Shown here: piece after piece, positions 7,845-18,847 of the stretch
How the letters are laid out: each line of letters begins with the position of its first letter
Numbering within the stretch: position 1 is the stretch's first letter
Assembly (NCBI RefSeq): GCF_006716085.1
Contig: NZ_VFON01000002.1
Location: 1-64,000 of the forward strand
Reading direction: 5' to 3'
From: Leucobacter komagatae
Lineage (GTDB): Bacteria > Actinomycetota > Actinomycetes > Actinomycetales > Microbacteriaceae
DNA length: 64,000 nucleotides
Translations under genes and position numbers: made by a program
The notes under the pieces: model-generated
What the model saw: only the letters and a program-made list of their open reading frames with translations
Told to the model about the DNA's origin: nothing
The model's database searches: none

Positions 7845-8318
7845 ATGACTGAACGTGTGATCCTTGAGCCAGGTATGCCCGCCCCCGACTTCACGCTGCT
7901 CGACCAAGATGGCACCGAACGAAGCCTCAGCGAGTTCCGTGGCTCGAAGCTCGTCATCTTCTTTTACCCCCAGGCGATGACGCCCGCGTGCACGACTGAA
8001 GCCTGCGAGTTTCAGGAGTCCACGGCCCCGCTCGCAGCGGCAGGCTACAGCGTTATCGGCGTTTCGCGCGACGCGGTCGACAAGCTGAAGCGCTTCGCCG
8101 AGCGCGATGGCCTCGAGTACCCGCTGCTCAGCGACCCCGATACCGCGGTGCACCGCGCGTACGGCACGTTCGGCGAGAAGAACAGCTACGGGCGAATCGT
8201 CGAGGGCGTGATCCGTTCGACCTTCGTCATTGACGAAGAGGGCAAGGTTGAGCGCGCGCTCTACAACATCAAGGCAACCGGTCACGTCGCTCGCGTGCTG
8301 AAGATGGTGGGCGTCTAG
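7845..8318 (+). CDS. bcp: Thioredoxin-dependent peroxiredoxin (BCP/PrxQ type)
   Basis: 157-residue cytosolic thiol peroxidase reducing H2O2 and organic peroxides. The fold markers are PAPDFTLLDQDG at the start, FFYPQAMTPACTTEACEF with the peroxidatic Cys (TPAC) and a resolving Cys five residues on (C-TTEA-C), as in BCP/PrxQ proteins, and GVSRDAVDKLKRFAERDGL. The ATG at 7845 is chosen because it starts right before the conserved domain; an upstream TTG at 7815 would add ten residues without homology. A hairpin at 8351-8388 follows. Confidence 0.93.
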   Translation: MTERVILEPGMPAPDFTLLDQDGTERSLSEFRGSKLVIFFYPQAMTPACTTEACEFQESTAPLAAAGYSVIGVSRDAVDKLKRFAERDGLEYPLLSDPDTAVHRAYGTFGEKNSYGRIVEGVIRSTFVIDEEGKVERALYNIKATGHVARVLKMVGV

Positions 8319-8350
8319 CGGCGCGACCGGCAACCGTTCCTCCACCAAGC

Positions 8351-8388
8351 GTTCATCCCGCTGCGCCTCTGGGCCCGGCGGGATGAAC
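8351..8388. terminator. Bidirectional terminator between bcp and the membrane protein gene
   Basis: Perfect 11-bp inverted repeat (gttcatcccgc / gcgggatgaac) with a 16-base loop between convergent genes. Confidence 0.65.
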
Positions 8389-8432
8389 TGTTGCGCCGCC
8401 GTCCGAAGCCCGAAGAGCGGGCTGTGCGAGGG

Positions 8433-8831
8433 CTAGCTGGGCTGCGGCGCGCCCTGTGCGGGCTTTCCGACGAGGATCGCAGCCGCGAATCCGGCGACCG
8501 CGAGAACAAGGAGCAGCGCGCCGATCGCGGGCGTCCCGAGGATGCCTTGGAACACCCCGAGGGCGGCGGCGAACATGAGCACGTGGATGGTCACGGCCGA
8601 ACCGCGCACCCAACTCCCCTGTCGCCGCAACGATCCGAGAAGGGTGATCGCGACCCACACACACGAAATAATAACGCTGAGCAGCAAGCTGATCCAGAGC
8701 GGGGCGAGCGCTTCACGTTCTGGCCCGGCCGCCGGAAACGTCGGAATCATGGTCACGACGAGCGCGAGACCCAGCACCAACTCGACGGCGAGTGCTGCTG
8801 CGAGCACAACCCAGGCGGAGCGTGAGCGCAT
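8433..8831 (-). CDS. Small four-helix membrane protein, function unknown
   Basis: 132 residues from the ATG at 8831 (MRSRSAWVVLAAAL); an in-frame ATG at 8843 would add four. Four hydrophobic segments at about residues 7-29, 43-65, 74-96 and 101-122 with short loops, and a short polar tail. It resembles the generic small integral membrane proteins common in Microbacteriaceae that carry no functional annotation. Convergent with bcp, divergent from whiB1. Confidence 0.65.
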   Translation of the reverse strand: MRSRSAWVVLAAALAVELVLGLALVVTMIPTFPAAGPEREALAPLWISLLLSVIISCVWVAITLLGSLRRQGSWVRGSAVTIHVLMFAAALGVFQGILGTPAIGALLLVLAVAGFAAAILVGKPAQGAPQPS

Positions 8832-8957
8832 ATTCGTCACCATACCTATTCGTTTCCTGAAACAACAGCAAAAAGCCTATTGTCTTTCGTTCAATTCCGT
8901 GGAACCATATATTCATCAAGAGTTTCGCGCACGCCGGTGTGAGCATTCTCAGTCACG

Positions 8958-8991
8958 TTGACAAAAGGCAACGCGCGATCTCTCTTAGGCT
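8958..8991 (+). promoter_or_regulatory. Possible whiB1 promoter elements
   Basis: A consensus-like TTGACA at 8958-8963 lies about 95 bases before whiB1, with a TAGGCT at 8986-8991. The 22-base spacer is longer than the usual 16-18, so the pairing is uncertain and the -35 box may use another -10. Confidence 0.25.
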
Positions 8992-9058
8992 ACCTGGTCT
9001 TTGCTGATTAGCGCGTGTACAGATTGAGCATCGCACGTGCGACGCAGAGGAGGTAAGT

Positions 9059-9307
9059 ATGGATTGGCGTGAACAGGCTGCGTGCCTGACCGTAGATCCC
9101 GAGCTGTTCTTTCCGGTTGGAAACACCGGGCCGGCAGTGGATCAGATTGAGCGAGCCAAGGCCGTCTGCGCCCGCTGCCCAGTGACGGAAATGTGCCTCC
9201 AGTACGCAATGGACACCGGCCAGGATTCCGGTGTCTGGGGCGGCCTCAGCGAGGACGAGCGCCGCGCTCTCAAGCGTCGCGCAGCACGCGCCCGCCGCGC
9301 TTCCTAA
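9059..9307 (+). CDS. whiB1: WhiB-family transcriptional regulator, WhiB1/WblE type
   Basis: 82-residue iron-sulfur regulator. The four cluster-binding cysteines are at residues 9, 37, 40 and 46 (C, then CARC and C), followed by the GVWGG turn (DSGVWGGLSEDERR) and a basic tail (KRRAARARRAS) used for DNA binding. Length and the N-terminus (MDWREQAACL, DPELFFPVGN) match WhiB1 of mycobacteria and WblE of streptomycetes, an NO-sensitive, usually essential protein that binds the housekeeping sigma factor. A strong ribosome-binding site (gaggaggt) precedes the ATG. Monocistronic, with hairpins downstream. Confidence 0.95.
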   Translation: MDWREQAACLTVDPELFFPVGNTGPAVDQIERAKAVCARCPVTEMCLQYAMDTGQDSGVWGGLSEDERRALKRRAARARRAS

Positions 9308-9334
9308 GCGTCTCCCGCCGCTCACGCGGCCGCA

Positions 9335-9372
9335 AGCGAGTCCCGGTTCCTGAAAGGGCACCGGGACTCGCT
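9335..9372 (+). terminator. Terminator downstream of whiB1
   Basis: Perfect 13-bp stem (agcgagtcccggt / accgggactcgct) with a 12-base loop, 28 bases after the whiB1 stop. Confidence 0.75.
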
Positions 9373-9397
9373 GCGTTGTGCGGGGTCGCCCCGGATA

Positions 9398-9443
9398 CGG
9401 CTGTGGGCCGCGTCCGACCGAAGTCAGGCGCGGCCCACAGCCG
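9398..9443. terminator. Second hairpin between whiB1 and argG
   Basis: Perfect 15-bp stem (cggctgtgggccgcg / cgcggcccacagccg) with a 16-base loop, 38 bases beyond the argG stop on the minus strand; probably the argG terminator. Confidence 0.75.
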
Positions 9444-9480
9444 TTCGTCCGTAGTCCGCTGCCGAATCGGCAGCCTGCCG

Positions 9481-10911
<1,431 letters not shown>

Positions 10912-10969
10912 TTACGGGTGCTTGACGTACCGGGTGGACGCTTCCGGAGCGGGTGGGCCCGGGTGGCTG

Positions 10970-12007
10970 TCAGATGAGACCGAGCGCCGCCACTTGATCG
11001 CGCTCGGCGGCCAGCTCGGCGACGGAGGCGTCGATCCGCGCTCGCGAGAATTCGTCGACGCTGAGCCCCTCGACGACTTGCCACTGTCCGTTGATCGAGC
11101 GCGCCGGAACCGAGGCGATGAGGTCCTCTGGAATCCCGTAGGCGCCCGTTGACGGGAGCGAGACCGAGGTCCACGGCGCCGGGGCGCCGGACGTCGCAGC
11201 CGCGTTGCCCGTGCCGAGCACCCAATCGCGGACGTGGTCGATAGCCGCGTTCGCCGCCGATGCTACGGACGAGCCGCCGCGCACCTCAATGATTTCGGCC
11301 CCGCGCTTCGCGACCCGGTCTGCGTAGGCGCCGCGGCCCCACTCTGCCCCGACGACGTCGAGCGCTGGACGCCCCGCCACCGTTGCGTGGCTGAGGTCTG
11401 GGTACTGTGTTGTCGAGTGGTTGCCCCAGATCGTCACCCCGGAGATGTCTGCGACCGCGGCGCCCGCGCGCTCGGCGAGCAGGCCGACCGCACGGTTGTG
11501 GTCGAGCCGCGTGAGCGCGGTGAAGCGGTCGGCGGGCACGTCAGGCGCATTCCGTTGTGCGATCAGCGCGTTAGTGTTCGCGGGGTTGCCGACGACGAGC
11601 ACCCTGACGTCTTCCGCCGCGTGATCGTTGATCGCACGCCCCTGCGGGCCGAAGATCGCACCGTTCGCTGCGAGGAGGTCGGCGCGTTCCATTCCAGCCG
11701 TGCGGGGGCGCGAGCCGACAAGCAGGGCGACGTTTGCCCCGTCGAAACCCCGCTCGGGCGCCGTGGCAATGTCGACGCTCGCGAGCAGCGGGAAGGCACA
11801 GTCGGTGAGTTCGAGGGCCGCGCCCTCGGCGCCCTTCACGCCCTGCGGGATTTCGAGCAGCCGAAGCGCGACGGGTTGGTCGGGGCCGAACATGGCCCCC
11901 GACGCGATTCGGAACATCGCCGCGTACCCGATCTGGCCGCCCGCCCCCGAGATCGTGACGGTGATGGGTGCGGGGCTGCCTGCACCGCCCACTGTTGATG
12001 AGGTCAT
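10970..12007 (-). CDS. mdh: Malate dehydrogenase
   Basis: 345-residue NAD-dependent enzyme interconverting malate and oxaloacetate in the TCA cycle. Visible are the nucleotide-binding turn [14 protein letters not shown], the substrate-binding [13 protein letters not shown] (mobile-loop arginine), [27 protein letters not shown] and the catalytic histidine in [12 protein letters not shown]. It belongs to the MDH type 2 group found in many actinobacteria. The ATG at 12007 is chosen; the open frame extends to 12424 but the extra part lies antisense to the next gene. Downstream of a serine hydrolase gene on the same strand, separated by 61 bases. Confidence 0.95.
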   Translation of the reverse strand: MTSSTVGGAGSPAPITVTISGAGGQIGYAAMFRIASGAMFGPDQPVALRLLEIPQGVKGAEGAALELTDCAFPLLASVDIATAPERGFDGANVALLVGSRPRTAGMERADLLAANGAIFGPQGRAINDHAAEDVRVLVVGNPANTNALIAQRNAPDVPADRFTALTRLDHNRAVGLLAERAGAAVADISGVTIWGNHSTTQYPDLSHATVAGRPALDVVGAEWGRGAYADRVAKRGAEIIEVRGGSSVASAANAAIDHVRDWVLGTGNAAATSGAPAPWTSVSLPSTGAYGIPEDLIASVPARSINGQWQVVEGLSVDEFSRARIDASVAELAAERDQVAALGLI

Positions 12008-12068
12008 CTTGGCTCCGTTCGCTGCGCTGCTGTCAGTGGTGAAATTTTGGTGGCGCTCTCTGGTGGCT

Positions 12069-12893
12069 TTATGCGTTGAGGCGTGCGTATTCCGCGAGCA
12101 CCGCGTCTGAGAACGGCGGCCAGACCTCAGCCGACCACTCGCCGAAGTTGCGGTCAGCGAGGCCGACGCACGCGAGCCCCGCGACGGGATCGACCCACAG
12201 GAACGTGCCCGCCTGGCCGAAGTGGCCAAACGTCTGCGGGCTATTCGTGCTACCCGTCCAGTGCGGTGCCTTCGAATCCTTGATCTCAAAGCCAAGGCCC
12301 CAGTCGTTCGGGCGCTGGCGGCCGTAGCCAGGCAGCACGCCGTCGATCCCGGGGAACACGACCTGGGTCGCCTGCGCGATCGTCTCAGGGTGCAGAATGC
12401 TCGGATTCTGCAGTTCCGCGGCAAAGCGCGACAGGTCGGCGGCGGTCGAGACCCCGCCAGCGGCGGGGCTGCCCGTGAGCTTCGTGGAGTGCATGCCGAG
12501 GGGCTCGAGCAGCCCCTCCCGCAGGTATTCCGCGAACGGCATCTCGGCGCGCTCCGTAAAAGTCTCAGCGAGCACGTCGATGCCGAGGTTTGAGTAGATG
12601 CGTCGCTGGCCGGGGCGGCTTCGCACGGTGTCTTCCGAGAAGTCGAGCCCCGAGGCGTGCGCGAGTAGGTGCCGAATCGTGGAACCTTCGGGGCCCGCCG
12701 GGTCGTCGAGTTCGAGCGCCCCCTCCTCGATCGCGAGCAGGATCGCGCTGGCGCTCAACAGCTTCGTCACCGAGGCGAGGGCGAACTGCCTCTCTTGGTC
12801 CCCTCGAGAACCCACAACCGTTCCGTCTTTCGCGATGACGGCAACGGCAGCGTTGTCGACGGGCCAGGTATCGATGAGGCTCAGACTCTCCAT
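12069..12893 (-). CDS. Serine hydrolase, beta-lactamase/transpeptidase fold (class C-like)
   Basis: 274 residues with the penicillin-binding fold's three motifs: S-x-x-K (ASVTKLLS, about residue 41), Y-x-N (IYSNLGID, about residue 100) and a C-terminal HxG-type box ([13 protein letters not shown], about 230). There is no signal peptide, so it is cytoplasmic as read, more like a small esterase or D-amino-acid peptidase than a periplasmic beta-lactamase. It precedes mdh in the same direction, with no evident functional link. Substrate unknown. Confidence 0.85.
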   Translation of the reverse strand: MESLSLIDTWPVDNAAVAVIAKDGTVVGSRGDQERQFALASVTKLLSASAILLAIEEGALELDDPAGPEGSTIRHLLAHASGLDFSEDTVRSRPGQRRIYSNLGIDVLAETFTERAEMPFAEYLREGLLEPLGMHSTKLTGSPAAGGVSTAADLSRFAAELQNPSILHPETIAQATQVVFPGIDGVLPGYGRQRPNDWGLGFEIKDSKAPHWTGSTNSPQTFGHFGQAGTFLWVDPVAGLACVGLADRNFGEWSAEVWPPFSDAVLAEYARLNA

Positions 12894-13021
12894 AACTCCA
12901 CGCTACTCCGTCGGCCCGAGAGCCCCGCAACTTTGTCTACGGATTGACGTAGTTCACACCCCTCCAAGTACGTCAAAACCGAGACAAAGCTGGGGTGAAG
13001 GGCCAGGTGGCAGGTGCCCTC

Positions 13022-13858
13022 CTACCGGGCGTCCATCTCGTGCGGGTTCGACCCGAAGTTCTTCTGCTCGTCGAGGGCGTCAATCGCGGCCATCTCGGCG
13101 TCCGAGAGTTCGAAGTCGAAGATCTGTGCGTTCTCCACCATGCGCTCGGCGCGCACGGTCTTGGGGAACACGATGCGCCCCTGCTGCGCGTGCCAGCGGA
13201 GGATCACCTGAGCCGGGGTCTTCGAGTGCGCGGCAGCGGCGTCAGCGATTGCCGGGCGCTCGAACAGGTCTGACTTGCCCTGCGCGAGCGGCCCCCAGGC
13301 CTCAATGCGGATGCCCTTGGACTCGCAGTACTCAACGAGTTCGCGGCGCTGGTGCAGCGGGTGCAGCTCGATCTGGTTCACGGTCGGCACGACGCCGGTC
13401 TCCGAGATGATCTCCTCAAGGTCAGAGATCTCGAAGTTCGAGACACCGATCGAGGCCGCGCGCCCCGACTCGTGGATCTTCAGCAGCGACTTCCACGCGG
13501 TGAGCGCCTCGCCAAACATCGGCTGCGGCCAGTGCACGAGGTAGAGGTCAACGCGGTCAAGCCCGAGCTTCTCGAGGCTCTCGGCGAAGGCCTCCTCGCC
13601 GCGGGTCTGGTCGCTGTTCCAAAGCTTCGTGGTCACGAACAGCTCGTCGCGCGGGATGCCGCTCGCGGCGATCGCAGCCCCCACCTCGGCCTCGTTCCGG
13701 TAGATCGCGGCGGTATCGATGTGACGGTAGCCTGCGGCGAGCGCGTCGGCGACAACGCGCTCCGCTTCGCCTGGGTCGACCTTGAAGACGCCCAGCCCGA
13801 GCTGGGGAATCTCGGTGCCGTCGTGCAGGGTGATGTTCGGGATATCGAGTGCAGCCAC
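13022..13858 (-). CDS. Aldo/keto reductase (2,5-diketo-D-gluconate reductase-like)
   Basis: 278-residue NADPH-dependent carbonyl reductase of the AKR5 type. Catalytic-tetrad regions are visible: GYRHIDTAAIYRNE (Asp and Tyr), FVTTKLWN (Lys) and YLVHWPQP (His). The cofactor region VFPKTVRAERMVEN is near the C-terminus. The start is the GTG at 13858, preceded by aaggaga; the open frame further upstream overlaps the divergent hrpA on the other strand and is not coding. Physiological substrate cannot be told from sequence. Confidence 0.9.
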   Translation of the reverse strand: MAALDIPNITLHDGTEIPQLGLGVFKVDPGEAERVVADALAAGYRHIDTAAIYRNEAEVGAAIAASGIPRDELFVTTKLWNSDQTRGEEAFAESLEKLGLDRVDLYLVHWPQPMFGEALTAWKSLLKIHESGRAASIGVSNFEISDLEEIISETGVVPTVNQIELHPLHQRRELVEYCESKGIRIEAWGPLAQGKSDLFERPAIADAAAAHSKTPAQVILRWHAQQGRIVFPKTVRAERMVENAQIFDFELSDAEMAAIDALDEQKNFGSNPHEMDAR

Positions 13859-13918
13859 AGTCTCTCCTTGAAGTCGAATGGGTGCCAGTCTATGACTCGC
13901 GCGATAATGGATCCTGTT

Positions 13919-16900
13919 ATGTCGAACCCCGAAAGCCACGCCCCCCGCATCGAGTTCCCCGAGGACCTCCCGGTCTCGCAGATGCGAGACGAAATCCAGC
14001 AGGCGATCTCCGACCACCAGGTCGTCATCGTCGCGGGCGAGACGGGGTCGGGAAAGACCACGCAGCTCCCGAAGATCGCGCTCGCGCTCGGCCGCGAGCG
14101 GATCGCGCACACGCAGCCGCGCAGGATCGCCGCCCGCACAATCGCCGAGCGCATCGCCGAGGAGACCGGCACCGAGCTGGGCGGACTCGTGGGCTACCAG
14201 GTGCGGTTCACTGATCAGGCGTCGAAGGACACGAAGATCCGGCTGATGACCGACGGCATTCTGCTGAACGCGATCCACCGCGACCGCGATCTCAAGGCGT
14301 ACGACACGATCATCATCGACGAGGCGCACGAGCGTTCGCTGAACATCGACTTCCTGCTCGGATATTTGCGCACGCTGTTGCCCCGCCGCCCCGACCTGAA
14401 GGTGATCATTACGTCGGCGACGATCGATCCCGAATCGTTCGCGAAGCACTTCGCCGACCACCGCACGGGCGAGCCCGCCCCGATCATTGAGGTGTCGGGC
14501 CGCACCTACCCCGTCGAGATTCGGTACCGGCCACTCATCGAAGAGCGCGAGGTCATCGACCCGAAAACGAAGCAGGCGAAGACCCGCAAGATTGAGCGCG
14601 ACGTGTTCGAGGCGATCGGCGAGGCCGTCGACGAGCTCGGGCGCGAGTCACGCGGCGACGTACTCGTGTTCCTCTCGGGCGAAGCGGAGATCCGCGACGC
14701 GGCCGACGCGCTGCAGGGGCGCGCGGGTCGCGGCGGGCCTGCGAACCGCACCGAGATCCTCCCCCTCTACGGCAGGCTCTCGGCGGCCGAGCAGCATCGG
14801 GTGTTCGAGCGTCGGCAGGATTCGGGCGCGCGCCGGATCGTGCTCGCGACGAACGTCGCCGAGACCTCGCTCACCGTCCCGGGAATCAAGTACGTCATCG
14901 ATGCCGGCACGGCGCGCATCTCGCGCTACTCGTCGCGGTCAAAGGTACAGCGGCTCCCGATCGAGGCGATCTCTCAGGCGAGCGCGAACCAGCGTTCCGG
15001 CCGGTCGGGGCGCACGAGCAACGGCATCGCGATCCGGCTTTACAGCGAGGAAGACTTCGAGTCGCGCCCCGCGTTCACGGAGCCGGAGATTCGGCGCACC
15101 GGCCTTGCCAGCGTCATCCTGCAGATGCTGTCGCTCGGGTTGGGCGACATCGCGGGCTTCCCGTTCCTCACTCCCCCGGACCAGCGCGGTATCCGCGACG
15201 GCCTCGGCCTGCTCGAAGAGCTCGGGGCGGTGCGGCCCGCTGGGCGAGGACGCGCGAAGCGCGGCGCAGACGCGCCGGCTTCTGACGGTGCGACCCACGC
15301 GATCACGAAGACGGGCCGCGAGCTCGCCCGCCTGCCGATCGAGCCTCGGTTCGCGCGTATGGTCATCGAGGCGCGCAGGCACGAGGTCGTTCCCGAGGTG
15401 CTCGCGATTGTCGCGGGGCTCACGATCCAAGACGTGCGCGAGCGGCCCGTCGCTGAGCGCGCGCAGGCCGACCAGTTCCACGCCCGGTTCAGTGACCCGC
15501 TCGGCGACCTCATGACCCTGCTGAACCTCTGGAACCACCTGCAGAAGCAGCAGGCGGAGCTCTCGTCGAGCGCGTTCCGCAGACTCTGCAAAAAGGAGTT
15601 CTTGAACTTCTTGCGGGTGCGTGAGTGGATGGACCTCGTCAGGCAGCTCTCGCGGGCAGCGGGCATCAAGGGGCAGGTGCGCGAGGTGACCGGCGGGTCA
15701 GCGGAGCTCATCCACCGGTCGGTGCTTGCTGGCCTCCTCTCCCAGCTCGGCGTGCGCGATGACCGGCAGGATAGGAGCGCCCCGGGCCGCGGTCGCGAGG
15801 TGCCCGGCGCGGTGAAACGCAAGCCGGCGCAAGAGTATCTCGGCTCGCGCGGCACCCGGTTCGTGCTCTATCCGGGCTCGGTGCTCGCGAAGAAACCGCC
15901 GGAGGTCGTGATGAGCGTCGAGCTCGTCGAGACGAGTCGCCTCTTCGCTCGCTCGAACGCTCAGGTCGAGCCAGAGTGGGCCGAGGAGCTCGCGGGGTCC
16001 CTCGCGAAGCGGCAGCTTTCTGAGCCCCGCTGGGAGCGCAAGCAGGGCGCGGCCGTCGCGACCGAGCGCGTCACACTGTACGGCGTGCCCATCGTGACCG
16101 GCCGTCGCGTGCAGCTCTCTCGCTTCGACCCAGTTGAGGCGCGCGAGCTGTTCATCAGACACGCGCTCGTCGATGGCGACTGGGATTCACCCCAGGCATT
16201 CGATCGCGCGAATCACCAGCTCCGGCGCGAGCTCGTGCAGCTCGAAGAGCGTACTCGCCGCCGCGACATTCTCGACGGCGACGAAGCGGTGTTCGAGTTT
16301 TACGACGCCCGCATTCCGAAGGATGTTGCGAGCACCCGCGACTTCGAGGGCTGGTGGAAGACAAAGCGGTCGGAAGACCCGCAGTACCTGCACCTCAAAC
16401 GCGAAGACCTTGTCGAGGAAGAGTCGGCCGAGGTCGATGAAACCGAGTACCCCCGCCAGTGGCAACACGGTGACCAGTCGCTGAAGCTCAGGTACCGGTT
16501 CGACCCGACGAGCGACGACGATGGCGTGACCGTCAACGTGCCGCTCCCCCTCCTGCCGCGTCTTGCGCAGGGCGACTTCGAGAAGCTCGTGCCCGGCATG
16601 CGTGAGGAACTCGTCACAGCGCTCATCAAGACGCTGCCGAAGGCGATCCGCAAGCATGTCGTGCCCGCTGCGGACTGGGCACGCACGCTGCTCAGCGCGG
16701 TTGGCCCGAAGCTTGACGGTGCCGCTGCGGGTGGCCTCGGCGCGGGTGGCTCCGACGTGTCGCTCACGCAGCTGCTCGCCGACGAGATCAGGCGCCGCAC
16801 GAGCCAGCAGGTGCAGCCGAGCGATTTCGACCCTTCGCGGCTCCCGGCGCACCTCACGCCAACCTTCCGCATCATCGACGCGCGCGGCCGCACGGTAGGA

Positions 16901-17881
16901 GCTGGCAAGGATCTCGCCGAGCTCCAGTCAAAGCACAGGGAGCAGGCGACAAAGGGCGTCGCCAGGGTTGCGCAGGCAGCGCTCCCGAAGAGCGAGCTCG
17001 AGCGCACCGGCGCGACGACGTGGGATTTCGGCGACCTCCCCAAGCACGTGGATTCGAGCTACGCGAAAGGCCGCTCGGGCAGCGCTGGCGTCGTTCGCGC
17101 CTACCCGGCGATCGTGGATCGGCGCACGAGCGTCGACCTCGGGCTCGTCGCCGACGAGGCCGAGCAACGGCGCGCGTCGCGGCGCGGAATTCGCCGCCTC
17201 GTCGTGCTGTCGAGCCCATCACCCGCGAGCTACGTGCGCGACCATCTCTCGAACCAGGAGAAGCTGCTACTCGGGGCAGGCCCGTACCGCTCGCTCGACA
17301 CCGCGATCGCCGACGTGTCACTCGCCGTTGCCGACCGGGTGATTCAGCGTCACGCACCCGACGGGCTCGTCTGGCGCGCGGCCGACTTCGAGGCGATCGC
17401 GAACGACTACGCACGCAGCCTCATCGACGAGATCTACGGCACAATCGCGCTCACCGCAAAGGTGCTCGACTGTGCGAGGCTCGCGAAGAAGGCGATCGAC
17501 CAGGTGAAGTCGCTGCAGGTGCTCGGTCAGGTCGCCGACGCCGCAAAGCAGCTCGACGGTCTCGTGTTCGACGGCTTTGTGTCGCGGACAGGCGCGACCC
17601 AGCTCGAGCGCGTTCCCGTCTACCTCGAAGCGCTGAAGCTGCGCATGCAGGCGCTGCCCACGAACCCCGGCCGCGACCGAGCGTGGCAGAACGACGTCGA
17701 CCGCGCGCTCGTGCTCTTCGACGAGGCAGGTGGGAAGATCCCGCTGCCCGCGGACCCGCCCCCGCACCTCGAGCGCGCACGCTGGCTCATTGAGGAGTTT
17801 CGGGTCAGCCTGTTCGCGCAGCAGCTGCGTGCGGCCGAGGCGGTCTCGCTCACGCGCATCCAGAAGGCGCTCGCCGGGTAG
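13919..17881 (+). CDS. hrpA: ATP-dependent RNA helicase HrpA (DEAH family)
   Basis: About 1,320 residues. Motif I is GETGSGKTTQLPK near residue 40; the DEAH box is IIIDEAHERSLNIDF; motif III is ITSATIDPE; motif VI is SGRSGRTSNG. It is followed by a helicase-associated/OB region and the large DUF3418 C-terminal domain that distinguishes HrpA from shorter DEAH helicases. In E. coli HrpA rescues stalled ribosomes; that role is inferred here. Three in-frame ATGs (13892, 13907, 13919) are possible; 13919 (MSNPESHAPR) begins just ahead of conserved sequence. Divergent from the aldo/keto reductase gene, with only 60 bases between starts. Confidence 0.93.
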   Translation: MSNPESHAPRIEFPEDLPVSQMRDEIQQAISDHQVVIVAGETGSGKTTQLPKIALALGRERIAHTQPRRIAARTIAERIAEETGTELGGLVGYQVRFTDQASKDTKIRLMTDGILLNAIHRDRDLKAYDTIIIDEAHERSLNIDFLLGYLRTLLPRRPDLKVIITSATIDPESFAKHFADHRTGEPAPIIEVSGRTYPVEIRYRPLIEEREVIDPKTKQAKTRKIERDVFEAIGEAVDELGRESRGDVLVFLSGEAEIRDAADALQGRAGRGGPANRTEILPLYGRLSAAEQHRVFERRQDSGARRIVLATNVAETSLTVPGIKYVIDAGTARISRYSSRSKVQRLPIEAISQASANQRSGRSGRTSNGIAIRLYSEEDFESRPAFTEPEIRRTGLASVILQMLSLGLGDIAGFPFLTPPDQRGIRDGLGLLEELGAVRPAGRGRAKRGADAPASDGATHAITKTGRELARLPIEPRFARMVIEARRHEVVPEVLAIVAGLTIQDVRERPVAERAQADQFHARFSDPLGDLMTLLNLWNHLQKQQAELSSSAFRRLCKKEFLNFLRVREWMDLVRQLSRAAGIKGQVREVTGGSAELIHRSVLAGLLSQLGVRDDRQDRSAPGRGREVPGAVKRKPAQEYLGSRGTRFVLYPGSVLAKKPPEVVMSVELVETSRLFARSNAQVEPEWAEELAGSLAKRQLSEPRWERKQGAAVATERVTLYGVPIVTGRRVQLSRFDPVEARELFIRHALVDGDWDSPQAFDRANHQLRRELVQLEERTRRRDILDGDEAVFEFYDARIPKDVASTRDFEGWWKTKRSEDPQYLHLKREDLVEEESAEVDETEYPRQWQHGDQSLKLRYRFDPTSDDDGVTVNVPLPLLPRLAQGDFEKLVPGMREELVTALIKTLPKAIRKHVVPAADWARTLLSAVGPKLDGAAAGGLGAGGSDVSLTQLLADEIRRRTSQQVQPSDFDPSRLPAHLTPTFRIIDARGRTVGAGKDLAELQSKHREQATKGVARVAQAALPKSELERTGATTWDFGDLPKHVDSSYAKGRSGSAGVVRAYPAIVDRRTSVDLGLVADEAEQRRASRRGIRRLVVLSSPSPASYVRDHLSNQEKLLLGAGPYRSLDTAIADVSLAVADRVIQRHAPDGLVWRAADFEAIANDYARSLIDEIYGTIALTAKVLDCARLAKKAIDQVKSLQVLGQVADAAKQLDGLVFDGFVSRTGATQLERVPVYLEALKLRMQALPTNPGRDRAWQNDVDRALVLFDEAGGKIPLPADPPPHLERARWLIEEFRVSLFAQQLRAAEAVSLTRIQKALAG

Positions 17882-17913
17882 CGTGCCCCGCGCGCTTACC
17901 GCGCCTACCGCGC

Positions 17914-18360
17914 CTACCGCGCGGGAACGAGGAGACGGATGAAGCGCACCCGCCGATCTGCCAGGTAGGCGACCTCGACCGCGACGCCCGGCACGAACCT
18001 GGGCATGTCACCGAGATTGATGCGGGTGCGAGTCACAGCGCGAAACGTCGCTTCGGGCGTGACCACGTCGATCGTGAGATCGGCGGCAGCCGACCCGGCC
18101 TCGCTGACGTCGGTCGCCGCGATCTCGACGAGCTCGCCAGATGCACGCGGCGCGCCGCGAAACTCCCAGTCGAGGTGGCTGCTGCCGGTGAATTTCCAGA
18201 TCGCAGCGACGACAAGCCCGCCGAACACGGGCACGAACACCGGCGCGGGAGACGACCACGGGTGCTCGGCCGTCGCCGTGGCAACGAAAGCCAAGGCAGT
18301 CGCACAGCCGAGCACGACGAGCGCGCCCCACCTGAGGAGGTCGCGCGTTCGCCTAGTCAT
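17914..18360 (-). CDS. Two-helix membrane protein with beta-rich domain, function unknown
   Basis: 148 residues from the ATG at 18360 (MTRRTRDLLRW). Two transmembrane helices at about residues 11-32 and 40-57, then a likely extracytoplasmic or cytoplasmic beta domain of about 85 residues (LTIDVVTPEATFRAVTRTRINLG, then PRFVPGVAVEVAYL). The start overlaps the 3' end of the preceding minus-strand gene by eight bases, so the two are probably translated together. The last codons are made of a 9-base tandem repeat (taccgcgcc, 17897-17923). Family not recognised. Confidence 0.6.
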   Translation of the reverse strand: MTRRTRDLLRWGALVVLGCATALAFVATATAEHPWSSPAPVFVPVFGGLVVAAIWKFTGSSHLDWEFRGAPRASGELVEIAATDVSEAGSAAADLTIDVVTPEATFRAVTRTRINLGDMPRFVPGVAVEVAYLADRRVRFIRLLVPAR

Positions 18361-18847
18361 CAGCCCCGCTCTCATGGCCATGCCCCAGGCCCCGCGCCCG
18401 CTCCAAGCCCCGCGCCCGACCCTTGGCCGCGAGCCATACCTCGTAGCGCTCGCTCACGCGTGCCGCGATGCGGTCGTAGCTCACCCAGCTGTCTGGCACG
18501 TGGTAGATCGTCTCGCCCGTGTCCCAGAACTCGTCGGCGTAGTCGTCGAGGTAGGAGCCCTCGTCGGCGTCGTAGTAGGCCTCGGCGAACCGGCCGCCGC
18601 GCTGGCTGAAGAGCTCGCCCGAGAGCACACCGTCACACGCGGTGCGGATCGCGGTGCCCGGCGTGATGGTTCGCGCGCGAAGCGCGGTGACGGTGTCACC
18701 CAGGCCGACCTCGTGCTCGGTGGCCAGCAGCCCCGCCTGCGCCGCCCACGCAAGAAACATGCCCATATGGGTCGCGCCGGCCGAGGCCGGCACGTCGGCC
18801 GGGAAGTCGCCCCCGGTGTGCCACTTCACGTCGTCAAGCTTCGCCAC
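18353..18847 (-). CDS. DUF7832-like protein
   Basis: 164 residues starting at a GTG with a good ribosome-binding site (ggagggcac). The N-terminus KLDDVKWHTGGDFPADVP, followed by AGATHMGMFLAWAAQAGLL, is the hallmark of a widespread small domain of unknown function found in bacteria and often near toxin or immunity-like genes. The rest, with TACDGVLSGELFSQRG and DADEGSYLDDYADEF, also fits. No membrane segment. The C-terminal end is low-complexity (RARGLERARGLGHGHE). Overlaps the membrane protein gene downstream. Function unknown. Confidence 0.7.
   Translation of the reverse strand: MAKLDDVKWHTGGDFPADVPASAGATHMGMFLAWAAQAGLLATEHEVGLGDTVTALRARTITPGTAIRTACDGVLSGELFSQRGGRFAEAYYDADEGSYLDDYADEFWDTGETIYHVPDSWVSYDRIAARVSERYEVWLAAKGRARGLERARGLGHGHESGADD

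Noticed and set aside
17897-17923. 9-base tandem repeat taccgcgcc, three copies
   Set aside because: Short, lies at the 3' end of a small gene, with no sign of regulatory or mobile function.
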